Below are positions 1 through 8,800 of a DNA stretch of 48,965 bases, one piece after another. The notes under the pieces were generated by a model that was not told the DNA's origin, searched no databases, and saw only the letters and a list, made by a program, of their open reading frames with translations. The position numbers and the translations under genes were made by a program. The stretch is from JBFEYJ01 sp041563315. GTDB taxonomy: Bacteria > Pseudomonadota > Gammaproteobacteria > Thiohalomonadales > Thiohalomonadaceae. Each line of letters begins with the position of its first letter. Positions within the stretch are counted from its first letter, which is position 1. The stretch covers positions 1 through 48,965 of the forward strand of contig JBFFNE010000015.1 of NCBI GenBank assembly GCA_041563315.1, in the 5' to 3' direction.

Positions 1-133
1 AATTAAGTTGGTAGATTCACACTCGAAGTTGAACGGGGAAAGTCATCACCGTTGGCAAAGTACGATCGATGGAAGAGTATGACAGGACCACAATGATTTA
101 TTTATCGCATGGTAATAACGGAATCAACATAAT

Positions 134-943
134 ATGAACCAATTGCAACGGGTATCCTCTCTGTTTTTCAGTTTCATCACACTTGCTTTTTGCAGTCCCT
201 TCGTCGTTGCGGCGGAGTATATCGAACCGGAGATGGTGGCCGTCCCTGCAGGTGAGTTCGTCATGGGGAGTACGGAGTCAGAAATTGGCCACTGTATGGA
301 TGAGGTCCCGCAAGGTATCGTGGACATTCCGGCCTTTAAGATTTCCCGGTACGAGGTGACCTTTGATGAATGGGAGGCCTGTGTAGCCGATGGTGGTTGT
401 GACCATACTCCTGATGATCAGGGCTGGGGTCGAGGAAGACGGCCGGTGATCAACGTGAACTGGTGGGATGCGCAGCAGTACATTAAATGGTTGAACCAAA
501 AAAGTGGTAAACAATACAAACTACTGAGCGAGGCACAATGGGAGTATGCAGCACGGGCGGGTACAGTTACCCCGTTCTCGACTGGCAAATGTCTTGGCAC
601 CGACCAGGCAAATTATAACGGTGAGATTCCGTATGAGGGGTGCCCGCAAGGCGAGAATCGGAAGCAGACCATTCCAGTCGGAAGTCTGGCCGCCAACCCC
701 TGGGGCTTGTATGACATGCACGGTAATGTGTGGGAGTGGACGGCGGATTGCTGGCTAGAGAGCTATGAGGGAACGCCGAAAGACGGCTCCTCGAGGTTAG
801 CTGACTCAGATTATTGTTACGAGCGTGTAGTGAGAGGTGGTTCCTGGCCCTATCATGGCGCTGTTCAACGTTCGGCATTTCGTGATAAATATTACGTGGA
901 AAGACGCAACGATAGTCTTGGATTTAGACTCTCAGAGGAATAG
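134..943 (+). CDS. Secreted FGE-sulfatase-fold (SUMF1/EgtB/PvdO superfamily) protein, probably not a true formylglycine-generating enzyme
   Basis: The protein has 269 residues. A signal peptide (hydrophobic stretch about residues 9-26, cleavage near FVVAAE) points to export. The rest is one FGE-sulfatase domain: MVAVPAGEFVMGS near the start, SEAQWEYAARAG in the middle, GNVWEW at 197-202 and VVRGGSW ending near 238, closing with GFRL. True formylglycine-generating enzymes carry a catalytic Cys pair just after the RGGS motif. Here that segment reads WPYHGAVQRSAFR with no Cys, so sulfatase activation is unlikely. Several other Cys (in GHCMDE, EACVADGGC, GKCLG, EGCPQG, ADCW, DYCYE) may form periplasmic disulfides. 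No sulfatase gene is nearby. The next gene follows 36 bp downstream on the same strand. The fold assignment is firm; the reaction is unknown. Confidence 0.85.
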   Translation: MNQLQRVSSLFFSFITLAFCSPFVVAAEYIEPEMVAVPAGEFVMGSTESEIGHCMDEVPQGIVDIPAFKISRYEVTFDEWEACVADGGCDHTPDDQGWGRGRRPVINVNWWDAQQYIKWLNQKSGKQYKLLSEAQWEYAARAGTVTPFSTGKCLGTDQANYNGEIPYEGCPQGENRKQTIPVGSLAANPWGLYDMHGNVWEWTADCWLESYEGTPKDGSSRLADSDYCYERVVRGGSWPYHGAVQRSAFRDKYYVERRNDSLGFRLSEE

Positions 944-979
944 AACAACAGCGCAATGCTCTATTGTGAAAGGTGAGAT

Positions 980-1390
980 ATGGATATAGCTGAAATCCCG
1001 TTTGTGCAGAAAATAGGAATAGCCAGAACAGGTCATGGAACGCTGGAGCTTTCTTTTAATGACAGTTTATACAATCATGTGCAAACGATTCATGCCAGTG
1101 CGCAGTTTGCGTTAGCTGAAACGGCAAGCGGGGAACATTTGCAACGTCTGTTTCCTGACCTTGATGGGCAGGTTGTTCCAGTGTTGCGGGACTCACAGAT
1201 AAAATTCAAAAAGCCGGCAAACAAGACGATTAGAGCGCATCCCTCGGTATCGGATGAGGTGGCAAATAAATTCAGGGAACAATTGGAAAAGAAAGGCCGT
1301 TCATCGATCTGTGTAAGCGTAGAAGTGAAAAATACTGAAAATGTTGTGACATGCATCGGGGTTTTTAACTGGTTTGTGCAAAAGATTTAA
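980..1390 (+). CDS. Hotdog-fold protein, DUF4442/PaaI-thioesterase-like
   Basis: The protein has 136 residues and is cytosolic, with no signal peptide or membrane segment. The stretch HASAQFALAETASGEHL near residue 37 resembles the central helix of the hotdog fold, where PaaI/YiiD-C-type proteins have an H-x(5)-A-L-A-E pattern. The C-terminal half (VSVEVKNTENVVTCIGVFNWFV) reads as the closing beta strands. Such proteins usually act on acyl-CoA or acyl-ACP thioesters, but the substrate cannot be read from the sequence. The start is supported by AAGGTGAGAT just upstream. It follows the FGE-like gene after 36 bp and may be co-transcribed with it. The family call is my inference from pattern. Confidence 0.6.
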   Translation: MDIAEIPFVQKIGIARTGHGTLELSFNDSLYNHVQTIHASAQFALAETASGEHLQRLFPDLDGQVVPVLRDSQIKFKKPANKTIRAHPSVSDEVANKFREQLEKKGRSSICVSVEVKNTENVVTCIGVFNWFVQKI

Positions 1391-1680
1391 TAGTAACTAG
1401 CGATAGTTTTGTTCCGGGTTAAAGTTATTCCGCGATTCGCCATGCTCGGCATGAAGAGTGAAGCACTATTTCTGCGGGTACTGATCACCCCACCTGAAAT
1501 CTTAGCGCAAAGGCGAAAAGAGAAGTGCCAGGTAGCCAGGGAGCGCGGAGCATGGCGCTTTTGGCAAGCTGGCTGTGGTTTTTAGGATTGGGGCGGTTCC
1601 GGATATGGGACAACCTGGCCTATTCGGCACTCGCATAAGGGGGCGAGTATAATTACTCTGTGACTGGATCAGGCACTCAC

Positions 1681-2553
1681 TCAGGTGGGCATGAAGGTAG
1701 ATAACCTTTTATGTGTTCGAATGATGGCGTGCTGTTCATTACGATCATTCCATCCTTGCCCCACCAGCTTCCGCATTAAACCTTCTATGGTACGTATTAC
1801 AACCAGATTGTTGAGCATTTTGGCGAAGTTACGGGGGGTTCTCGGAAACGCCCGCAGCGCCATGGAGAAGCCGATCTCCTCGTAGACGATGTAGTGCCAG
1901 TAGCCAGGTGGGATATATAAAACATCACCATGATTAAGTTCTGCGATCTCGCCCTTGACATGTTTTAGCGCCGGGTATTTCTCATAATCCGGATTGTCGA
2001 AATCGACATCGAACAGGCTGCTAAAAGAGAAGGGTACGTGATAGAGGAAAGGTGTCTGCTCAGGTGGTATCAGGAGAACACGTTTTTTACCGCCAAAGTG
2101 ACAGAGCAGGATATCTGACATGTCGATGTCAAAATGCATTTGAACTTTTGCGCCCTTTCCACCCATGAACAAGACAGGGAGTTTCTTGAATAACTTCAAT
2201 CCGATATCGGGAAAATCAAAGTCCTGCGCGAGGGCGGGTGCTTCAGTCAGTAGATTAAAAAAGAACATGCGCAGGCCATTTTCACCCTCCTCCAGCAGAT
2301 CCAGGTAATCGCTCAAGGGCATGCTTGTTGCCGGTGCGTGCTGGTGTTTTCTGTCTCTTGACGGCTGGCTGTCATAGAGGGGCACGAGGGTGTTGCCTGC
2401 GACCGATTTAAAGTACTCCATGGACCACTTCTGCGTTGCAGGCCATTCCCTCGCAAGCTCCTCCATCACTACCGGTCTGGCATCTGCCTTAAACCGGGTA
2501 AGAAAGGATTTTTTAGTTATAGCGCCAATACGTTGAGCAGGAGTGAATTTCAT
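1681..2553 (-). CDS. Cupin-like JmjC-domain protein (cupin_8 family, putative Fe(II)/2-oxoglutarate oxygenase)
   Basis: The protein has 290 residues. It shows the Fe(II)-binding facial triad of JmjC/FIH-type cupins: H140 and D142 in MHFDID, and H220 in GYWHYIVYEE. The motif GDVLYIPPGYWHY is diagnostic of the cupin_8 family, which includes bacterial hydroxylases related to ribosomal oxygenase YcfD and FIH. These enzymes hydroxylate proteins or small molecules with O2 and 2-oxoglutarate; the target here is unknown. The N-terminal segment (FKADARPVVMEELAREWPA) matches the usual entry strand. It stands alone on the minus strand, convergent with the hotdog gene and divergent from the 11-mer repeat gene. 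Confidence 0.82.
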   Translation of the reverse strand: MKFTPAQRIGAITKKSFLTRFKADARPVVMEELAREWPATQKWSMEYFKSVAGNTLVPLYDSQPSRDRKHQHAPATSMPLSDYLDLLEEGENGLRMFFFNLLTEAPALAQDFDFPDIGLKLFKKLPVLFMGGKGAKVQMHFDIDMSDILLCHFGGKKRVLLIPPEQTPFLYHVPFSFSSLFDVDFDNPDYEKYPALKHVKGEIAELNHGDVLYIPPGYWHYIVYEEIGFSMALRAFPRTPRNFAKMLNNLVVIRTIEGLMRKLVGQGWNDRNEQHAIIRTHKRLSTFMPT

Positions 2554-2822
2554 TGTTCTGAGTCAGAAAGTGGCGTTGGTTAAAAAACGTACTGCAGCAG
2601 AAAGAAAGTAAGTTATCCAATCATTATCCATGCTGTCAATATGGATATGGCGAGGCTGAAGGCAACCGCGCCAAGGCAACTGTGTCCTCACGTAACACCG
2701 CAATGTAACCCTTAACGGGAGCGGGTTATCACTTGCCGACATGTCAGCTGAAGATCTGTGTCACATTAATGCTTCTTCAATGCGGACCCGAATTCGTTTT
2801 TTGCTAAGATAACACTAAGTGA

Positions 2823-3119
2823 ATGTCTGTTGGATGTAAATTGATGTGTCAGCCTTTCAAAATGAGTGTATTGATAATATGCCTATGTACCATGGCAACA
2901 AGTACCTTTGCCGGGTCGAGTGCCTGGGACAAGACCAAATACGGTGCCAGGGAAGCATGGGGCGAGGTCAAAGAGGGTTCTAAAGAGGTCTGGGGCGAGG
3001 TAAAGGATGGATCAAAAGAGGCCTGGTCCGCGTCCCGTGATGGCTCCAGGGAAGTCACCAGAGAGGTGAAGAAAACCTCGAAGAGTATGTGGCAGTCGGT
3101 GAAGGACTTTTTCAAGTGA
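2823..3119 (+). CDS. Small exported protein made of six amphipathic 11-residue repeats
   Basis: The protein has 98 residues at most. Met1, Met8 (2844) and Met14 are possible starts; Met8 gives a tidy signal peptide ending near TSTFAG. From residue 34 to the C-terminus (65 residues) the whole protein is an 11-residue repeat with consensus [AV]WGEVK[ED]GSKE. There are five full units and a 10-residue last unit, with Trp at position 2 in five of six. A period of 11 fits an amphipathic helix of three turns, as in group 3 LEA proteins, apolipoproteins and phasin-like proteins. Membrane- or polymer-surface association in the periplasm is a plausible role but is inference. Its stop overlaps the start of the next gene. 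No named family recognised. Confidence 0.8.
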   Translation: MSVGCKLMCQPFKMSVLIICLCTMATSTFAGSSAWDKTKYGAREAWGEVKEGSKEVWGEVKDGSKEAWSASRDGSREVTREVKKTSKSMWQSVKDFFK

Positions 3120-3460
3120 TTTACCTCTCACGGTCCCGAACAGCCTGGGGAAGCGACGCTTTTAACGAGGTCCTCAAGGCGGAGATGCAAGATTTAGGTG
3201 CCGATGAGTTGCCACTGCAGCAAGGATTGTCGCTGAGCTCTTTTGTTAGCGCGGAACCTTTCCAGGTGATGATAATTCACGCAGCAGAGGGCTCGGGTGT
3301 CATCCGCGTCAAGGCAGGGATCTTCTACAGTGGGATCATCGCCGGTTGCAGCTGCTCTGATGAGCCGACACCGACGGATGTGCAGGCGGAATATTGTGAG
3401 CTGGAGTGCGCCATTGAGATGACAACCGGAGAGGCGGCGATCAAACTCCTCGCTAGTTGA
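3116..3460 (+). CDS. Conserved hypothetical protein with GCSCSDEPTP motif, translationally coupled to the repeat protein
   Basis: A GTG at 3116 overlaps the preceding TGA (GTGA) and has a GAAGGA ribosome site about 8 bases upstream. An earlier in-frame GTG at 3089 is less likely. The product is about 114 residues, soluble, with no signal peptide. Recognisable stretches are LGADELPLQQGLS, VIRVKAGIFYSGIIAGCSC and DEPTPTDVQAEYCELECAIE. The CSC pair plus two later Cys could hold a metal or a disulfide. I recall similar uncharacterised proteins in beta- and gammaproteobacteria but know no function. The 4-bp overlap indicates translation linked to the exported repeat protein, although this partner appears cytosolic. 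Confidence 0.75.
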   Translation: MIYLSRSRTAWGSDAFNEVLKAEMQDLGADELPLQQGLSLSSFVSAEPFQVMIIHAAEGSGVIRVKAGIFYSGIIAGCSCSDEPTPTDVQAEYCELECAIEMTTGEAAIKLLAS

Positions 3461-3467
3461 GATCAGA

Positions 3468-4085
3468 TCAGAACTTCCAGTACCCTTTGTTTCCGGCAAC
3501 CCCCTGTGCTCCAGCATTGATCGCCTCAGCTTCATCTGCGGCACTGACCCCTCCCTGTGCATAAACAGGGAATTTCACCTGCGCAGCGATTTCAGCAAAA
3601 CGCGTCCAGGAGATGGGCTTGATGTCCGGGTGGGCACGAGTATAGCGGATGGGTGAAAGCACCCCAAAATCTGCGCCGAGCGCCTCGCCCTGTAGTAACG
3701 CGTCGAGCGTATGTCCGGAGACCGCGATCAGATAGCCGGCGGGCAATGGCCGTTGGCTGGTAATTTTGAGAACCTGGCTGTCCAGGTGGAGGCCGTCGGC
3801 GCCGAGCGACTCCACCAGAGAGGGAGTGCCTGTGAGCAGTACCTTGCAGCCGTAGGTATGCGCCAGTGAGAGAACCTTCTCTGCCAATATCGCATACGCA
3901 TGCGGTTCCATTCCCTTGCCTTTTAACTGCATCAGCCTGCAACCTGCTTGCAGGCTTCGTTCCAGCGCAACAAGAAAATCCGTTTCGCAGACAGGCGTAG
4001 GAGGAATGAGGTAGTGTGAGGGTAGCGGCATGGTGCGAAGGTCCGGTTCCTTGCAGTTTGGGACAGATATTGTCCGCGCGGGCAC
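3468..4085 (-). CDS. Stand-alone ThiE/TenI-like TIM-barrel protein
   Basis: The protein has up to 205 residues. The likely core begins at the in-frame ATG at 4031 (MPLPSHYLIPPTP); the GTG at 4085 adds 18 residues and neither start has a clear ribosome site. The barrel resembles thiamine-phosphate synthase and especially the C-terminal ThiE-like domain of gammaproteobacterial Nudix-ThiE fusions: PLPAGYLIAVSGH, GADFGVLSPI, FPVYAQGGV and the ending GAQGVAGNKGYW. Canonical ThiE motifs are altered: QLREK is QLKGK, and GVHLGQ is GLHLDS. Genuine thiamine-phosphate synthase activity is therefore doubtful, and a damage-control or TenI-like role is possible. The gene is convergent with the coupled pair before it, with 7 bp between the ends. 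Confidence 0.75.
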   Translation of the reverse strand: MPARTISVPNCKEPDLRTMPLPSHYLIPPTPVCETDFLVALERSLQAGCRLMQLKGKGMEPHAYAILAEKVLSLAHTYGCKVLLTGTPSLVESLGADGLHLDSQVLKITSQRPLPAGYLIAVSGHTLDALLQGEALGADFGVLSPIRYTRAHPDIKPISWTRFAEIAAQVKFPVYAQGGVSAADEAEAINAGAQGVAGNKGYWKF

Positions 4086-4328
4086 AATCGCCGGTCAAGC
4101 ACCTGATTTTCTACCCCTATCCTTACCCATCGATGTGATGAAGAATTACAGCAGCGAGTCCTCAGACAGTAACTCGGCCACTTCTGGGCGAAGGTTGCCT
4201 GTGTACGGCAAGCTGGCTTGGCTTGGCCATGGGATGGTGCACGGGGTGCGAACAGGTTCAAAACGCCTGAAGATGGAACTGGTATTATCCAATCATCGCT
4301 TGATAACTAAACATACGGAGTGGAATAA

Positions 4329-4463
4329 ATGAGAATCACTATCGAGCTAATCCCGCTGATTTCGATCATTGCCGGTATCCTGGTGTTGGTGGTGCCAAAG
4401 TTTTTACGCTACGTGGTTGGTGTTTACCTTATTGCGGTGGGTATATTGGGAATGCTCCACTAA
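4329..4463 (+). CDS. Tiny membrane protein, DUF3096-like (44 aa)
   Basis: The ATG at 4329 has ACGGAG 8 bases upstream and opens a 44-residue frame ending in TAA. The product is almost wholly hydrophobic: IELIPLISIIAGILVLVVP, then two basic residues, then YVVGVYLIAVGILGM, giving two short transmembrane helices joined by PKFLR. This pattern matches the DUF3096 family, small inner-membrane proteins of unknown role. A 7-bp GC-rich hairpin (4498-4515) separates it from the next small membrane gene. It is below usual length cut-offs and easily missed. Confidence 0.75.
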   Translation: MRITIELIPLISIIAGILVLVVPKFLRYVVGVYLIAVGILGMLH

Positions 4464-4535
4464 GCAGTCGGTGGCTCGTATCGGCTTAATGATCAGTGAC
4501 CCCGCCTCCGGGGTCTGCAAACAGACGGGATGGAA

Positions 4536-4733
4536 ATGAGCGACGAGAAACAATCACTTAACTTTTGGCTGGGCAACGCTATTCTGGCTGTCGCCCTGTT
4601 TCTGGTGCTCTTTATGGGGACGCTGTGGGAGCTGATGGGGCGCGGAGCGATGGTGATCTGGATCGTCCTGGTCATCGCCGGTGTTTACCTGTTGATGAAG
4701 GACAAAACCGGGCCAAATTCGTCACCTGATTAA
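4536..4733 (+). CDS. Small two-helix membrane protein of unknown function (65 aa)
   Basis: The ATG at 4536 (MSDEKQS) lies 5 bases after GACGGGA; another ATG at 4530 is also in frame. Two transmembrane helices are clear: FWLGNAILAVALFLVLFMG and MVIWIVLVIAGVYLLM, with a short hydrophilic tail (KDKTGPNSSPD). No catalytic motif is visible and I do not recognise a family. It follows the DUF3096-like gene by 72 bp in the same direction, so the two may form a small membrane-protein operon. Confidence 0.65.
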   Translation: MSDEKQSLNFWLGNAILAVALFLVLFMGTLWELMGRGAMVIWIVLVIAGVYLLMKDKTGPNSSPD

Positions 4734-4829
4734 GGGGTCGCTATCTTTGGCGATGCCGTTCTGCGGGATGAATATCCACAGGAGATCCGGTACTCCCCTT
4801 CTCCCCTGCGAATAATTGGGCGTATTTCC

Positions 4830-4911
4830 CTCTCCACGGGCCGCGGCGAGAGACCGTCGATTCTAAGCGACCGCACTCCTCCCCTTGCCCCTCCCCCGTG
4901 GAGTAAGAGAG
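4830..4911. repeat. Imperfect inverted repeat in the gap before the 85-aa gene
   Basis: The left arm CTCTCCACGGG (4830-4840) is matched by CCCGTGGAG followed by TAAGAGAG (4895-4911). The 54-base interior is C-rich. This looks like a degenerate palindromic intergenic element. The stretch 4734-5031 holds no convincing gene. Confidence 0.4.
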
Positions 4912-5031
4912 CTTTGCGCGAAGGGTGGCGATGAGTGGTCTATATTTTCTCTGAACGCACACAGCTGTTTAGTGCGGCGAGATGGCCATGGACTCCATGA
5001 CCGAAGCCGGGAACTTGAAGACGGAGGGCGT

Positions 5032-5289
5032 ATGGGACACTTGCTTGACATTGGGAAAGAGACCTATATGCAGGAACAGGGGTATGAATGGGTACCCGAG
5101 TTTGATGCGTATATTAGCCATGCACAATGGAAGGTTTTTACCCGGCCTTATCTCGATGACCACTCTTTTGACAACATACTGTCCAGGCTGGCTGAAGAGC
5201 CGGTAGCGGGTCAGTGGCGGATCTACACTACTGCTGAATCAGAGGTGGATATCCACAATATTCATAAGCATTACGGCGCCACGGCCTGA
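5032..5289 (+). CDS. Hypothetical protein (85 aa)
   Basis: The best start is the ATG at 5032 (MGHLLDIGKETYM), with ACGGAGGGCG directly upstream as ribosome site. A longer reading from 4885 runs through the repeat-like region and is less credible. The product is soluble, acidic and rich in aromatic residues (GYEWVPEFDAYISHAQWKVF), without signal peptide, helix or metal motif. I do not recognise the family. The CBS-pair gene starts 24 bp downstream on the same strand, so the two are probably co-transcribed. Confidence 0.6.
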   Translation: MGHLLDIGKETYMQEQGYEWVPEFDAYISHAQWKVFTRPYLDDHSFDNILSRLAEEPVAGQWRIYTTAESEVDIHNIHKHYGATA

Positions 5290-5313
5290 GTGTTTGCGCA
5301 AAATAGAAGGTGA

Positions 5314-5769
5314 ATGGCGATGTCTGTCGGCGAGGTCTGTAATCGCGAGGTGGTGGTGGTTGAGCAAGGGGCCGATGCCGGTGAGGCGGCGCGGTTAATG
5401 CGGGAGTTTCATGTGGGCGATCTGGTGGTGGTGGAGCGCCGTGATGAAATGAACGTACCCATCGGTATCGTCACCGACCGCGACCTCGTTGTGGAGGTCC
5501 TTGCACAGGGTATTGATGCGACGAGTGTTAGTGTCCATGACCTGATGGTTCAACCCCTGCAGACGGCGCAAGAAGACGACGATTTGCTTGATACACTCCA
5601 GCGCATGCGTAGCATGGGCTTGCGCAGGATGCCGGTCATTAATGTCGACGGTGCTCTGGAGGGTATCCTGACGGTGGATGACATTCTCGACATCCTGTCG
5701 GAGGAGTTGATGGATGTGGTGGCAGTAAGTGTTGTTCAGCGGCAAAAGGAGAAGCATCGGCGCCCATGA
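5314..5769 (+). CDS. CBS-domain-pair protein
   Basis: The protein has 151 residues with two CBS motifs and little else. The first runs about residues 5-65 (VGDLVVVERR, PIGIVTDRDLVVEVLA) and the second about 74-135 (MRSMGLRRMPVINVDGALEGILTVDDILDIL). The linker SVHDLMVQPLQTA is typical. Such pairs form a Bateman module that binds adenine nucleotides such as AMP, ATP or SAM and act as stand-alone energy or ligand sensors. The ATG at 5314 and one at 5320 are both possible; AGAAGGTGA fits 5320 slightly better. It is convergent with the large hybrid kinase, the stops being 43 bp apart. Confidence 0.88.
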   Translation: MAMSVGEVCNREVVVVEQGADAGEAARLMREFHVGDLVVVERRDEMNVPIGIVTDRDLVVEVLAQGIDATSVSVHDLMVQPLQTAQEDDDLLDTLQRMRSMGLRRMPVINVDGALEGILTVDDILDILSEELMDVVAVSVVQRQKEKHRRP

Positions 5770-5811
5770 ACACGATCGGGCGGATGATGTCGATGGTGGG
5801 TGCCTCTGTGC

Positions 5812-8800
5812 CTATGCGTGTAAGGGCTTATCAAGCAGTTTGCGGATTTCAACCTCAACGGCGGTCACGGATGCCTCGAAGCGCGGCATGATTTCGTCTA
5901 TGGCGCTCTGGTCTTCCGCCTTGCCAGCACGCTCGATGTCGGCACATAGATCACCCAGGGTCAGTGCACCTACCAGTCGTGAAGAGGATTTTAGCTTGTG
6001 GGTGATGGCACAGACTTGGCGAATGTCGTTTTTGGCATACATCGAACGAAGCTCCTGTGACAGGTGGTGGAGTGATTCGAGGTAATCGGAAAGCAGGCCG
6101 AGCACGATTTCGGGATCGTCCCCGACCATTTCCTGCAGCACGCTCACATCAACCGGCGAGCCGCTTATCGGCTTCGGTAAAATGTTTATTGGCGGGGGCT
6201 TGATGTCACGCTTGGGCAACCATTTTTCCAGTACTTCACGAAGCTGACGAAGCTGCAACGGCTTGGTCAGGTACTCATCCATGCCTGCTGCCAGGGCCTG
6301 GTCTGCCTCTTCGCGCAGGGCATTGGCGGTGAGGGCGAGAACCGGGATTTTGTGGTCCCTATCCTCTTCGTAACGAATAGTCTGTGCCAAGGTGTAACCG
6401 TCCATATCCGGCATCTGCAGGTCTGTCAGTAGCAATGCATAGCGGCCCTGGCGCCACATCCGCAGGGCTTCTGTCCCGTTATTTGCAACCTCAGCGGCGT
6501 AGCCGAGCAATGCCAGTTGTTGCAGGATGACCCGCTGATTGAGTGCATCGTCCTCGGCGACGAGGATAAGTCTGTCCCCGGCGCGTGCTTCTTCGATGTC
6601 AGGTGGTGGTGTTTCCGTCGTGAGCTCAGGCAAGGGGGGTTCATGCATCTGGGTTGGTGCGCTCTTTCCTGCGGCCAGGGCGACGGCATACAACAGGCAT
6701 TGTCGTCGTACGACAGGGTAGTCCAGGCTGACGACATCCAGCGCTTCAACCCGCGCACGCTGCCGGCGTCCCCGGGTGAGCTGCAGATGACGCAGCTGCC
6801 CGATGCCGTCCAGAGTGGGATCGACCGCAGGGCGTTGCTGTGCGGCATCCTGGATGGCCACCACCGGGGCGGCCAGTTCGGCTACTCGTTGGGCGGCTGA
6901 GGGTGCATCGGGTGCTACGACGACTTCCGCGCCGGCGTGCTCAAGGTAGGCGCAAAGGTCAGCGTGGTTGAGTTCTGCGCTTTGCACTACGATGCAGCGG
7001 ATCCCGGCTAATTCCTGTTCGGCCCTGGCCGGTTGTTCAGCGGCGGGCTCGAAAGGCAGGGTGATGGTGAACTGGCTCCCGGTTCCTGGCTTGCTCGTCA
7101 CCGTGATCTCCCCATGCATCAACTCAACCAGGCGATGGGTAATGGCCAATCCCAGCCCCGTGCCGCCAAAGCGTCGGGTGGTCGAGGCCTCAGCCTGGGT
7201 AAACGGCGTGAAGAGCTGATCGATGGTGGTTTGCGTCATGCCGATGCCGTTATCGATGATCTGAAAGCGCAACTGTGGTGCTTCGTTTTCGGTGAGGGTG
7301 ATGCGTATGGATACGTATCCCTTTTTGGTGTTACTGGACTGGTTGGCGGAGAACTTGATTGCGTTGCCGATAAGATTGCCCAGCGCCTGACGCAGCCGCA
7401 CGCTGTCAGAGAGCACCAAGGTGGGGATCTCCGGTGATATGAACAGTGACAAGGCAACGCCCTTGCTGGCGGCGTCCGGCTGTAGCGAGGTACAGAGTCC
7501 TTCAACGAGATCGGCAACACTTACGGGGGTGTGCTCTATGGTCATGCGCCCGGCATCGATTTTGGAGAAATCCAGGATGTCATCGATGATGTCGAGCAGG
7601 GTATTGGCGGATTGGCGGATGGTTGTAACCAACTCGGCCTGATACTCGGACAGGTGGCTATGTGCCAGCACGTCGACCAGGCCGATCACGCCGTTCATCG
7701 GAGTGCGGATCTCGTGACTCATAACAGCGAGGAAGGAGGATTTGGCTCTACTTGCCTGTTCGGCACCCAGCCGGGCACGAGTCAACTCGTCGATAAAGTG
7801 TTGGCGCTCACTGATATCCCAGAGACTGCCGATAAAAAAGCGTTCGCCGTGTACCTGGTATTCGGTCACCGCCAGTTCGAGGGGAACACGTTGGCCGTCT
7901 TTGTGCTGTCCCTGTACCTCACGTCCATTATTGATGATGTGCGCCTCCCCGGTTTTCAGGTAACGGGCGATATAGCTGTCATGCTGGCTGCGATCCGGTT
8001 CTGGCATGAGCTGCGAAACATTATTGCCGATGAGCTCATCAGGCCGGTAGCCGAGTATCTGTTCAATCGCCGGGTTAGCGCTGTGCACGACACCGTAGGA
8101 ATCGATGGTAACGAGGCCGTAGGGCAGATTATCGACGAGGGCACTAAGTTGCTCCTCCTTGATATGCAAGGTATTGAGGGCCTGAGTTCGTTCTACCACC
8201 TTGCGTTCAAGGGCAAGGTTGAGGCGGTGGATCTCCTGCTCCGCGTCGCGCCGAGCTTGAAGTTCATGCGCTAGATCGGTGGTGCGCTCGAGAACTTCGA
8301 CGGTGGTTGCGGCGTTTCGTCCTGCGGCACTCAGGATGGCGAAGGCGATAAGGAAGGCCGCCAGTACCGAAAAACCCAGGTAGAAGCGGGAAGTCAGACT
8401 GGCGCCCAGCTGCCAGAGGGGGGTGATAGGTTGTAGCTCGAGCTGCCAGAGACGATCAGCGAAGCGTATGGTGCGGCTCCATGCCGGTGCGGCGTCCGCA
8501 GGCAGCGTATCCCACAATATTTGATGCGAATCGCCCGAGGTAATATCGGTAACGCGGTAGTGCATCTGGTGTGTTGAGGCGCTGCGATCAAGTGTGGCGA
8601 GAAGCTCCTTGATGCCGATTACCCCAACGATAAAGCCACGGAGCGCTTTTCGGCGCTGTTCAGTCGAGGTTTGATCGATGATGAAGTCGGCAGGGTAGAC
8701 CGGCGCGAAGGCAAGCAAGGTGCGTTGCGTTGTGCGCAGCAGGGGGAGCATGGTGGTGACGGTGATCTGACCGCTGTCGCGGGCTCGCTCCATGGCCTCG

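Noticed and set aside
4030..4332. 100-residue frame on the plus strand
   Set aside because: It overlaps the ThiE-like gene and the DUF3096-like start, and has no recognisable protein features.
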